From: Xenococcus sp. MO_188.B8
GTDB lineage: Bacteria > Cyanobacteriota > Cyanobacteriia > Cyanobacteriales > Xenococcaceae
Direction: 5' to 3'
Assembly (NCBI GenBank): GCA_030065615.1
Contig: JASJDR010000084.1
Coordinates: forward strand, 1-32,483
DNA: 32,483 nt
Shown: positions 1 to 7,957 of the stretch, one piece after another
How the letters are laid out: each line of letters begins with the position of its first letter
How positions within the stretch are numbered: the stretch's first letter is position 1
The notes under the pieces: generated by a model
What the model was told of the DNA's origin: nothing
The model's database searches: none
What the model saw: only the letters and a program-made list of their open reading frames with translations
Made by a program: the position numbers and the translations under genes

Positions 1-536
1 CTCAGCGTTAAGATTGCCAATACAGAAATCGATAATTGGGTACTTGACCAGAATACAAGCGGTTCTAATCAAGATCTCTCCCGCATTATCTCTCAGGGAA
101 TGTATATTGATGCTAACGCGGCGATTGAGATTCAAGGACAAAAAGAAAGTGGGGAATATGCTCGCGTTGATTATATTGAATTCGTTCCTGCTAATGCTCC
201 AACTGAAGATGTAGTTCTTGGTCAAGATCCTATTGTCATAGAAGCGGAAAACATGACCCTTTCAGGAGGTTATTACCCAGATAATTACTACTATAACGGT
301 ACCGTAATTCGTACTGGTTCTAATCCTTCTGGGGTTGCTAGTAGTACATTTACTGGAGAAACTGGTTATTATCAAGTAAAAGTTCACTACATTGATGAAT
401 CCGATGGTAATGCCTCACTCAGCGTTAAGATTGCCAATACAGAAATCGATAATTGGGTACTTGACCAGAATACAAGCGGTTCTAATCAAGATCTCTCCCG
501 CATTATCTCTCAGGGAATGTATATTGATGCTAACGC
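1..536 (+). repeat. 417-nt in-frame tandem duplication of the carbohydrate-binding-like module
   Basis: Bases 1-119 are identical to 418-536, an offset of 417 nt (139 codons), and similarity continues to about base 185/602 with scattered substitutions. The duplication keeps frame and doubles one beta-sandwich module. The identity at DNA level points to a recent duplication or to gene conversion; more copies may lie left of the window. Confidence 0.93.
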
Positions 537-2172
537 AGCGATTGAGATTCAAGGACAAGCAGAAAGTTCCGAATTTGCTCGGGTTGACTATATCGAATTT
601 ATTGCTGTCGAACCTCCGGCCACTAACGATTCTAGTGATTCTAGCGATTCTTCTCCCACAGATGTAGATTTACCTCGTGAAACTATTAGTATTACTCCTG
701 AATTAGAATTAGGAGACAATAGTGACATTCTCAGAGGTGGTGCTGCTAATGATGGTATTGATGGTGGTGCAGGAAACGATATTATCTTCGGGGAAGATGA
801 GTTCAATGATTCGAGTAATATTTCGCCTGTTTTGGTCGATGATGGTGTTTTCCAATACGGTCATAGTACTTATTTCTTGAGTCAAGCAGGTACTTGGCAA
901 GAAGCACAAGCAGAAGCCGAGAGTTATGGTGGTAACTTAGTTACAATCAATGATGCTGCGGAAAACAAATGGTTGCTCGATACCTTTGGAGTAAATAACG
1001 ATTGGCTCTGGACTGGATTCACCGACCAAGCACAAGAGGGAGAATTTGAATGGATTAGTGGACAAGAGACAACTTATACTAACTGGGCACCAGGGCAACC
1101 CTATGACGATGGAGGTAACCAGCATTACGCGATCCTCAATTGGAATAACCAAGGATGGGATGACAACCAAGGAACCTGGCAATGGCAAGGGATCATTGAG
1201 ATTGATTGGTCTAGTGTTGGTGGTAACGATACGATCTTTGGTGGTGCTGGAGATGATCAAATTTATGGTAACTCTGGTAATGACGTAATTTATGGAGATA
1301 ATTATGGTGATGATACCGCTAACATCAATAACAGTGTAGATGTTGCTAGTTTACCTGACGGCACAATTCACAACGGTAGCCGTTATCTAGTCACTGATAA
1401 TGCAATGACTTGGTCAGATGCTCAAGCCTATGCAGAAAGTATCGGTGGTAACTTAGTCACAATCAACGATGCTGCGGAAGAAAAATGGCTGCAACAAACT
1501 TTTGGTACTAATGAAAATCTGTGGATTGGGCTCTCTGATGCAGAAACCGAAGGAACTTGGAAATGGGCTAGTGGTGAAGTTAGTGATTGGGTTAATGGAG
1601 CAACTAACGATGGTATTTATACTAATTGGAGTCCAGGACAACCTGATGACTACAACGGTTTCCAAGATTATGCGGTCATGAACTATACGATGAGCGGAAC
1701 GACAAATAATCTATGGGACGATCAAAACTCGGATGCTCAGTACAGAGGTCTAATCGAGATTAAATTGTCTAGTAACGCTAGTGGCAATGATAATCTAATG
1801 GGTAATGGTGGTCACGATGTGATCCATGGTGGCGCTGGTGACGACGTTATCAATGGTACCGATCAAATAGTTGCTGGTTACTTAGAACGAGATGTCCTTA
1901 ATGGTGGTGATGGTGCAGATACATTCGTCCTCGGAGATGAAACTCAAGCCTACTATGCTACTGGTGGCGCTCAAGATTATGCTGTGATTCAAGACTTTAA
2001 CTCTAGTCTGGATACTATACAGGTTTATGGTTCTCTTACTACAGATTATCAACGAGTACAGCAAGGAAATGATACTCATCTCACTCGCAATGGAGATTTG
2101 GTTGCAATTCTAGAAAATACTATTACTTCGAATCTCACTGAGTTGAATTTTGAGAATGTCAGTATAGTCTAA
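1..2172 (+). CDS. RTX exoprotein with carbohydrate-binding-like and two C-type lectin-like domains, 5' end outside window
   Basis: The reading frame is open from base 1, so the start lies upstream of the window; the ATG at 100 is internal, because the residues before it repeat a module seen again downstream. In order the visible part holds the end of one beta-sandwich module and a complete second one (about nt 225-605, opening IEAENMTLSGG, like CBM6/35 modules), a Ser/Asp linker, RTX nonapeptides (GGAGNDIIFGED), a C-type lectin-like domain (nt 850-1215; WAPGQPYDD and WDD motifs), more RTX, a second lectin-like domain (nt 1365-1770; WSPGQPDDY, WDDQ), RTX repeats and a C-terminal module with GGDGADTFVLG. 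RTX proteins are usually exported by type I secretion, and the calcium-binding nonapeptides fold outside the cell. The last module is nearly identical to the end of the next gene. An adhesin or matrix protein that binds sugars is likely; the target is unknown. Confidence 0.85.
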   Translation, partial: LSVKIANTEIDNWVLDQNTSGSNQDLSRIISQGMYIDANAAIEIQGQKESGEYARVDYIEFVPANAPTEDVVLGQDPIVIEAENMTLSGGYYPDNYYYNGTVIRTGSNPSGVASSTFTGETGYYQVKVHYIDESDGNASLSVKIANTEIDNWVLDQNTSGSNQDLSRIISQGMYIDANAAIEIQGQAESSEFARVDYIEFIAVEPPATNDSSDSSDSSPTDVDLPRETISITPELELGDNSDILRGGAANDGIDGGAGNDIIFGEDEFNDSSNISPVLVDDGVFQYGHSTYFLSQAGTWQEAQAEAESYGGNLVTINDAAENKWLLDTFGVNNDWLWTGFTDQAQEGEFEWISGQETTYTNWAPGQPYDDGGNQHYAILNWNNQGWDDNQGTWQWQGIIEIDWSSVGGNDTIFGGAGDDQIYGNSGNDVIYGDNYGDDTANINNSVDVASLPDGTIHNGSRYLVTDNAMTWSDAQAYAESIGGNLVTINDAAEEKWLQQTFGTNENLWIGLSDAETEGTWKWASGEVSDWVNGATNDGIYTNWSPGQPDDYNGFQDYAVMNYTMSGTTNNLWDDQNSDAQYRGLIEIKLSSNASGNDNLMGNGGHDVIHGGAGDDVINGTDQIVAGYLERDVLNGGDGADTFVLGDETQAYYATGGAQDYAVIQDFNSSLDTIQVYGSLTTDYQRVQQGNDTHLTRNGDLVAILENTITSNLTELNFENVSIV

Positions 2173-2269
2173 TACCAAATTAAATAATCTTCACAACAGA
2201 TCATGGGTAGGGGCGATTGGCCAATCGCCCTTACAGAATCAAGTGTAGAATTCTAATTTTAAATTGGTA
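2173..2269 (-). mobile_element. Palindromic MITE, copy A
   Basis: A 97-bp non-coding element with terminal inverted repeats (left TACCAAATTAAA, right TTTAAATTGGTA) and a 20-bp perfect central palindrome at 2211-2230 (GGGCGATTGGCCAATCGCCC). It is flanked by TAA at 2170-2172 and 2270-2272; the left TAA is the stop codon of the preceding gene. Bases after the right TAA (GGTGATTTCCCAG) match those just after the stop of the paralogous gene at 7240, where no element is present. It is nearly the inverse of copy B at 7548. Confidence 0.85.
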
Positions 2270-2932
2270 TAAGGTGATTTCCCAGAAAGCTTACACCTGG
2301 TAGGTAAAATTAATTTTTAAGTACTTTATTAATTTGAAACTAAGGTTGAATCACCCTAATGTTATCGATACTTTACTTGTCTGTAAATATTCTATAGCAA
2401 TTCTTATGCTAAGTTATTTACTAATATAAACTCAAGGCAACTACATAAATCAACAAAATTGTTCCAAGTGTGAAATATTACACTTGGAACTTCTTGCTAT
2501 CTATAGCTTTGGCAAAATCAGTATTTGTTTTTACTATTAGTAAATCTCGGCAAGTGACAGAAGAGGGATACAGGCTGTAAAATTAGGTAATAGGAAATAG
2601 GGATTTGAGGTTTTACATCAAGTTCAAATCTGTAACTTATAACTCTGAGAAACGCTATATTGCATTGTCAAATAATAATTATAAATCAATAATTCGAGCG
2701 ATACAGAGTTAATACATAGAAAAATAGTCTAGCTTTTATTTAGTTTAAAATCCCCGTATTTACCCTTAGACAAGCAGTTTTCAAAAGGCTTGAATTTTAC
2801 AATAATTTCTTGAAAGATTTAACTTAACTTTGCCTAAATCAATATGGTTCTTTTTAATATTGAGTTGACACACAAAAATTGAGAGTAACCATCATTTGCC
2901 TTTAGTGAGAGACGATTGTAAAAGAAATAATT
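2270..2932. other. Gene-free spacer between the two RTX genes
   Basis: AT-rich and without a convincing ORF. It contains a perfect 11-bp inverted repeat (GTTCCAAGTGT / ACACTTGGAAC, 2461-2490), part of a block of about 120 bp (2452-2571) that recurs inverted at 8017-8230. It also contains a short dispersed motif GAGAAACGCTATATT at 2647-2661 that recurs at 7455 and 28406. No strong promoter or Shine-Dalgarno for the next gene is evident. Confidence 0.6.
2461..2490. repeat. Perfect 11-bp hairpin inside a dispersed repeat
   Basis: Arms GTTCCAAGTGT and ACACTTGGAAC are separated by 8 nt. No U-tract follows, so a terminator reading is weak. The related copy near 8200-8230 keeps the sequence context but has a damaged stem. 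Confidence 0.6.
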
Positions 2933-5900
2933 ATGAAAATAAACTTTATTTATGCCCCTGATGTTAGTTTCGAACAAATGATTGGTTATGAGATCGCATC
3001 AATTATGTGGGGTCAATTATTTACCGATGATATAGAAGTTAATATCTTAGCCAAAAACACCGATGAACTAAATTCTAATGTCATTGGTGGGGCAATTCCC
3101 GAATTTCACGAACAACATTACGGCTTATTTCTGCAATATTATGAAGCAGATATCACCTCCGAAGAAGACCAAATAGCCTTCGATGCTCTACAACAAGGCA
3201 ATACCATTGATTTCTTACTCGACGGTGATTTAGTTGGTGGCAATACCAAAATCAAACTAACTACTGCTTTAGCCAAAGCCCTCGGGATGAACGAAGCAAT
3301 TAGTTTAGACCGCTATGTTTTAGATGAGTCACAACATTTGTTCGATGGCACTATTATGATGAACCGGGATTTTGCCTGGGACTTCAATTATTTACGCAAT
3401 AGTGAAGCTGCAGAAAACACTCTCGATTTTATGAGTGTAGCTCTCCACGAAACAGGACATATTCTCGGTTTTACCAGCAGTTTAGATTTCTCTCTCGAAC
3501 AAGAAACTCTTTTTTCTGGTCGGACAGAATTAAGTAATTTTTCTCCTCTGGACTTATTTCGTTTTTCTGCAGAAAGTTTAACTCAGAATAACCCTGATGG
3601 TGCCGTTAATGATCTATCCATTGGCGGAGTAGCATGGTTTTCTCCTGATGGGGGAGAAACTATCAGTGCCAACATGTCCACCGGAAAAGATGGCGATGGC
3701 TTCCAAGCTAGTCACTGGGAGAGACGCTACGATCCTTTGGGCATTATGGACCCCACTCTTTGGTATCAAGAGCGAGCATCGATTACTGACCTGGATGTCT
3801 TAGCTTTCGATCTGATGGGTTACGATTTAAGTTCAGGAGCTCAAGATGTTGAGGAATTATTTGAGAGTGAAAACTTAGAAGTTATACTCGCCCAAGCTAA
3901 AGTTCAACTAGCTCATAAACTGGGCTATTCCGTACAGTACATAGAAGATAATGCAGATGTTCCTGTCTCTTCTTTAGACTTGATAGCAGAGATGGAAGCA
4001 GCAATGCTAGAAGCTGCTCAAGGAAATACTTCCAATACTACTTTCAACGGAACTTCAAATCCAGGAGATGTCACAGAACCCCAAAATGACTTTACCGAAG
4101 GTGTAAGCACAATGACACAGAATGCTTATAACTGGTGGTCTCAAGGTAACGGCGGAGGTAATTCCTGGTGGCAAAACCTGTATGAATGGTGGTCTCAAGG
4201 TAACGGCGGAGGTAATTCTTCCTGGCAAGAACTCTACGAATGGTGGTGGCAAAACAACGGCGGGGGTAATTCTTCTTGGCAAGAACTTTATGAGTGGTGG
4301 TCTCAAGGTAACGGTGGCGGCAACTCTGCTTGGGCACAACTTTATGAATGGTGGATGCAAGATAACGGCGGTGGCAATTCCTGGTGGCAAGAAGTGTCCC
4401 ATGCTAGTCAAGATGAAACTACGTTAGAAAATATCGAGTTACCAGGAGAAAGTAACGACACAACCGTTGGCGCTGCTTATTATAAAACAATCAAAGGTGA
4501 GAACGAAGATGACATCATTGGTGGAGATATCAGCGATGATGATATTGACGGCAAAAAAGGTGATGACCTAATTGACGGTGCCGAAGGTAATGACACTATC
4601 CTTGGTGGTGACGGTTACGATACGATCTTTGGTTTTGACGGTCAAGATTCCATTATGGGTGGTGACGGCGATGATGTAATTTCGGGAGAATCCGACAAAG
4701 ACGTTCTCTTGGGAGAAGCTGGTTCTGATGTCCTCATGGGAGGTGACCACGATGATTATCTAGATGGAGGAACAGGTAGAGACTTTCTGAATGGCAATAC
4801 TGGACATGATGTATTAAATGGTGGTGCAGGAGATGATGCTCTAGAAGGAGAAGCAGGTAAAGACCTCTTAATTGGCGGGTCGGGTCTGGATATTGGTAAT
4901 GGTGGTAGTGGTGATGATTTTATCTTCGGTGATGAGTATTCAGAAAGTTTCAAACAAGCCATTGGTGATAATGCATCTGCTCTCGTCGATCTATTTACTC
5001 CTACTACAGAAGAAGATACCAGTGTTGTTGATGATTCAGCAGTAGACAAATTGGTTGACTTTGGGTTGAATCAAACACCACAGAAAATCGAAGCAGAAGA
5101 TATGACCTTGTCTGGAAACTATACTGTAACTTCTGGAGGTTTAGTTCAGACCAATTCATCTTCGGCTCAACTTAGCACAGTATTTAACGGAGAAGCAGGA
5201 CTTTATGAAATTGTAATCGGCTACCACGATGTTTCTGGTGATGCTAAAATTACTGCTTCTTTAGGATCAGGAGGACAGTTAGATAGCTGGTTACTCAATC
5301 AAAATTCGTCAAGTTCTTCTCCCAGTGCGTCCAACTTTAACACCAGAACTATTGCTAGTGAAGTTATGCTCAATGGCGGTGAGTCTCTAGTTCTAGATAC
5401 AGTTGTTTATGCCGCTAGTAGTGGTGATGACGATGATGACGGTGGTGGGGTTGTCAATGATAAAGCCTACATCGACTATGTTGAGTTTGTGCCTATCGTT
5501 GATAACACTATCGAGGTAGTTCTAGACCCTGACCCTAAAACTACTGACCCTAAAACTACTGAACCTAACACTACTGATACCTCTGACACCCTTCCGGCAA
5601 TAGAACTAGGAGCTGGTAGCGACATCTTAAGAGGTGGCAATGGCAATGATGGGATTGATGGTGGTAAAGGTAACGATGTTATCTTCGGGGAAGATGAGTT
5701 AAATGATTCGAGTAATATTTCTTCTCCTGGGATCAAGGATGCTATCCATAACGAAGATAGTCATAGTTCTTACATCTTGACTCAAAAAGCTACTACTTGG
5801 GAAGAAGCACAAAAAGAAGCACAAAGTTACGGCGGTAACTTAGTTACGATCAATGATGCTGCGGAAGAACAATGGCTTAAGGATACTTTTGGCACAGATC

Positions 5901-7240
5901 AAACTTTCCATATTGGTTTAACAAGGACTGAACAGTGGATTAGTGGGGAAAAACTTACTTATAAAACCAGTGACTTCAATTCTGTTGAGACCCAAAATGT
6001 TCTTCTAGATAGCTCTGGAACCAAAATACTCACAACTGATACTAAAACACTCACAACTTACACTAGAACACTCACAACTGATACTAAAACACTCACAACT
6101 GATACTAGAACACTCACAACTGATACTACAAACCAAGATGAAAAATTTGGCATCATTGAAATTGATTGGTCTAGTGTTGGCGGTAACGATACTATCTTTG
6201 GTGGTGCAGGAGATGACCGAATTTACGGTAACTCTGGTAATGATTTGCTCTACGGTGATGACCTGATCGGAAACCAAATTATTGTCCAAACTCCTACAAC
6301 TATGACTTTCCAGCAAGGAGTCAATGGTTACAATGGCACAGTTGATACTTTTCTTCAAAGCAGTAGCACGAATGCTAACAATAGCAGTGATACCTCTCTC
6401 ATTGTTGATAGTAGCAGTGCAAACCATAGTTTAATTCGGTTTGAAAATATCTTTGGCAGCCAGGCAAGTCAAATTGCTCTAGGTAGCACTATCAACTCTG
6501 CAATCTTGGAAATTGATGTTTTTGACGCAGGTAACAGCTTTACAGTTCACGAACTGCTAACAAATTGGGCAGATAGCAGCACTTGGAACTCTTGGGGTAG
6601 CGGAATTCAAGCCAACGGGGTAGAAGCAGCTAGTACACCAGTTGCCACTACTAACTGGGTAAATACAGGTATTCTGCAAATTGATGTCACAGCTAGTTTG
6701 CAAGCTTGGATAGCCAACCCCTCTGCTAATATGGGATGGGCTTTTCTCCCCACAGGCTCTGATGGAGTTGATTTTTACTCTGCCGAAGGTAGCAATGCTC
6801 CTCGCTTGGTAGTCGATTATCTTTATAACGAAACTCAATCTACTCCTACAGAAGGTAATGACAACATCACTGGAAATGGTGGTCACGATGTGATCCACGG
6901 TGGCGCTGGTGACGACATTATCAATGGTACCGATCAAATAGTTGCTGGCTACCTAGAACGAGATGTCCTTAATGGTGGTGATGGTGCAGATACTTTCGTC
7001 CTCGGAGATAAAACTCAAGCCTTCTATGCTACTGGTGGCACTCAAGATTATGCCGTGATTCAAGACTTTAGATATGGTCTAGATAATCTACAACTTCATG
7101 GATCTGCAGCTGATTATCAATCAGTACAGCAAGGAAATGACGTTCATCTTACCCGCAATAATGATTTGGTAGCTATTCTAGAAAATAATAGCACTTTAGA
7201 TATGAAGATCGGTGGTTTTGAGTATCTTGGCACAGTGTAA
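2933..7240 (+). CDS. RTX metalloprotease with Trp-rich repeats, CBM-like, degenerate lectin and DNRLRE-like domains (1435 aa)
   Basis: Residues 1 to about 300 form a zinc protease: HETGHILGF has H172, E173 and H176; a later H261 in ASHWE, followed by GIMDP with M272, fits a metzincin-like third ligand and Met-turn. There is no N-terminal signal peptide, as expected for type I secretion. Residues 399-488 are five 18-residue Trp/Gly/Asn repeats. RTX nonapeptides fill about 520-670, with shorter blocks near 893-928, 1082-1110 and 1308-1330. A CBM6/35-like module lies at about 718-853. A C-type lectin-like domain begins at about 944, but its second half is replaced by Thr-rich heptads (1033-1065). 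About 1122-1298 resembles a DNRLRE domain. The C-terminus matches the upstream gene almost exactly. The ATG at 2933 is the first in frame before the conserved protease start. It is probably a secreted protease anchored to surface sugars; the substrate is unknown. Confidence 0.85.
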   Translation: MKINFIYAPDVSFEQMIGYEIASIMWGQLFTDDIEVNILAKNTDELNSNVIGGAIPEFHEQHYGLFLQYYEADITSEEDQIAFDALQQGNTIDFLLDGDLVGGNTKIKLTTALAKALGMNEAISLDRYVLDESQHLFDGTIMMNRDFAWDFNYLRNSEAAENTLDFMSVALHETGHILGFTSSLDFSLEQETLFSGRTELSNFSPLDLFRFSAESLTQNNPDGAVNDLSIGGVAWFSPDGGETISANMSTGKDGDGFQASHWERRYDPLGIMDPTLWYQERASITDLDVLAFDLMGYDLSSGAQDVEELFESENLEVILAQAKVQLAHKLGYSVQYIEDNADVPVSSLDLIAEMEAAMLEAAQGNTSNTTFNGTSNPGDVTEPQNDFTEGVSTMTQNAYNWWSQGNGGGNSWWQNLYEWWSQGNGGGNSSWQELYEWWWQNNGGGNSSWQELYEWWSQGNGGGNSAWAQLYEWWMQDNGGGNSWWQEVSHASQDETTLENIELPGESNDTTVGAAYYKTIKGENEDDIIGGDISDDDIDGKKGDDLIDGAEGNDTILGGDGYDTIFGFDGQDSIMGGDGDDVISGESDKDVLLGEAGSDVLMGGDHDDYLDGGTGRDFLNGNTGHDVLNGGAGDDALEGEAGKDLLIGGSGLDIGNGGSGDDFIFGDEYSESFKQAIGDNASALVDLFTPTTEEDTSVVDDSAVDKLVDFGLNQTPQKIEAEDMTLSGNYTVTSGGLVQTNSSSAQLSTVFNGEAGLYEIVIGYHDVSGDAKITASLGSGGQLDSWLLNQNSSSSSPSASNFNTRTIASEVMLNGGESLVLDTVVYAASSGDDDDDGGGVVNDKAYIDYVEFVPIVDNTIEVVLDPDPKTTDPKTTEPNTTDTSDTLPAIELGAGSDILRGGNGNDGIDGGKGNDVIFGEDELNDSSNISSPGIKDAIHNEDSHSSYILTQKATTWEEAQKEAQSYGGNLVTINDAAEEQWLKDTFGTDQTFHIGLTRTEQWISGEKLTYKTSDFNSVETQNVLLDSSGTKILTTDTKTLTTYTRTLTTDTKTLTTDTRTLTTDTTNQDEKFGIIEIDWSSVGGNDTIFGGAGDDRIYGNSGNDLLYGDDLIGNQIIVQTPTTMTFQQGVNGYNGTVDTFLQSSSTNANNSSDTSLIVDSSSANHSLIRFENIFGSQASQIALGSTINSAILEIDVFDAGNSFTVHELLTNWADSSTWNSWGSGIQANGVEAASTPVATTNWVNTGILQIDVTASLQAWIANPSANMGWAFLPTGSDGVDFYSAEGSNAPRLVVDYLYNETQSTPTEGNDNITGNGGHDVIHGGAGDDIINGTDQIVAGYLERDVLNGGDGADTFVLGDKTQAFYATGGTQDYAVIQDFRYGLDNLQLHGSAADYQSVQQGNDVHLTRNNDLVAILENNSTLDMKIGGFEYLGTV
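4127..4396 (+). repeat. Five tandem 54-nt units encoding Trp-rich 18-mers
   Basis: Each unit encodes Tyr-(Glu/Asn)-Trp-Trp, a variable pair, (Gly/Asp/Asn)-Asn-Gly-Gly-Gly-Asn-Ser, then Trp-rich residues and Leu/Val. All five have exactly 18 codons and synonymous differences, so selection on the peptide is likely. The segment links the protease domain to the RTX region. Confidence 0.95.
6029..6127 (+). repeat. 21-nt tandem repeat encoding LTTDTKT heptads inside a lectin domain
   Basis: Four full units and one partial unit of 21 nt encode Leu-Thr-Thr-(Asp/Tyr)-Thr-(Lys/Arg)-Thr. They occupy the place where the paralogous lectin domain upstream carries its WxPGQPxD and WDD ligand-binding half; after the repeats the frame returns to the shared FGIIEIDWSSVGG-type ending. 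Confidence 0.93.
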
Positions 7241-7337
7241 GATGATTTCCCAGAAAAATCATAGGTACTTGGACAAAATTAATTGTATATAGCCTTTCTC
7301 GTATTAGTGAGGTACACCTTGTCAAGATTAGACTCTG

Positions 7338-7358
7338 GGCTCTAGGCTCTAGGCTCTA
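7338..7358. repeat. Heptanucleotide short tandem repeat (GGCTCTA)x3
   Basis: Three perfect copies of GGCTCTA. Short tandem heptanucleotide repeats of this kind (STRR) are common in cyanobacterial intergenic DNA. Confidence 0.85.
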
Positions 7359-7375
7359 AGGATTTCAGCCTTTTT

Positions 7376-7422
7376 GACGAGCGACCCTGGCGAGGTTTCC
7401 TCGCCTAAGGAACGCGCGAGTT
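7376..7422. repeat. Dispersed GC-rich repeat, copy 1
   Basis: Begins GACGAGCGACC and ends GAACGCGCGAGTT; the same ends enclose a different core at 14647-14714. The core here is a 7-bp hairpin (GGCGAGG/CCTCGCC). It is GC-rich within an AT-rich spacer. Confidence 0.6.
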
Positions 7423-7547
7423 TGACTAAGTTTAGATTTGTACTTCATTAAACTGAGAACCGCTATATTCTGAATTTTGTTTCCCGTTCCCTATCTTTAC
7501 TAGGTAATTTATTTTGCACAACTACTTAGGTAAGATTAAATGCCTTA

Positions 7548-7647
7548 TACCAATTTAAAATCAGAATCCAACACTTGATTTGTAAGGGCGATTGGCCAAT
7601 CGCCCCTACCCAAAAATTATCTTTTGTAAACACTAATTAAATTGGTA
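7548..7647 (+). mobile_element. Palindromic MITE, copy B
   Basis: A 100-bp element with ends TACCAATTTAAAA and TTAAATTGGTA, flanked by TTA at 7545-7547 and 7648-7650. It has the same 20-bp central palindrome as copy A (7586-7605), in inverse orientation. Confidence 0.85.
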
Positions 7648-7759
7648 TTAAACTTAACTTTGAACACACATAACAGGTAATATATTTGTTGTGAAATAGC
7701 TTTTTCTCAAAATTTAGTCCTTATGGAATTCGCAACAAGTCTAATGACAATAATGAATT

Positions 7760-7957
7760 ATGGACAAATTTATTTATATAACTTTTGCGATCGTAGTTAT
7801 GATTCCTTCTGCGGCTACTTTGATAACTAAAAGCTTAGCACAGTCAACAAACAGAGAAGTTTCTAGTAAAAATAGTCCTTATCTTGATCAATATAACTTC
7901 GAAGAATTCAAGAAACACCTTTCTAAACCCCCTCTAGTATTAACAGAAGAGGGGTAG
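7760..7957 (+). CDS. Small hypothetical secreted-type protein (65 aa)
   Basis: The frame starts with ATG and opens with a Lys-containing N-terminus followed by a hydrophobic stretch (about residues 5-24, IYITFAIVVMIPSAATL) that looks like a signal peptide, with a possible cleavage after SLA at about 27. The remainder is polar and ends PPLVLTEEG. There is no clear Shine-Dalgarno. It stands alone between repeats, and the family is not recognised. It could be a truncated remnant of a longer exported protein. Confidence 0.35.
   Translation: MDKFIYITFAIVVMIPSAATLITKSLAQSTNREVSSKNSPYLDQYNFEEFKKHLSKPPLVLTEEG

Larger units (their letters stand above)
7241..7759. other. Gene-free spacer with several small repeats
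   Basis: The first 45 nt resemble the DNA after the upstream RTX gene (GATTTCCCAGAAA). Then come three perfect heptanucleotide repeats GGCTCTA (7338-7358), a GACGAGCGACC...GAACGCGCGAGTT repeat (7376-7422) enclosing a hairpin GGCGAGG-TTT-CCTCGCC (7389-7405), the motif GAGAACCGCTATATT (7455-7469) and MITE copy B. No gene is seen. Confidence 0.6.

Noticed and set aside
937..1260. Reverse-strand frame of 107 codons inside the RTX/lectin gene
   Set aside because: It is antisense to clearly conserved lectin and RTX codons and shows no protein-like features.
2461..2490. 11-bp hairpin as a terminator of the first RTX gene
   Set aside because: It is about 290 nt past the stop, lacks a U-tract and belongs to a block repeated elsewhere.
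4055..4411. Reverse-strand open frame of 118 codons under the Trp-rich repeats
   Set aside because: It is produced by the tandem repeat composition of the forward gene and has no start signal or family features.
6005..6427. Reverse-strand frame of 140 codons with Ser/Cys repeats
   Set aside because: It mirrors the 21-nt Thr repeat of the metalloprotease; the repeat pattern is an antisense echo.
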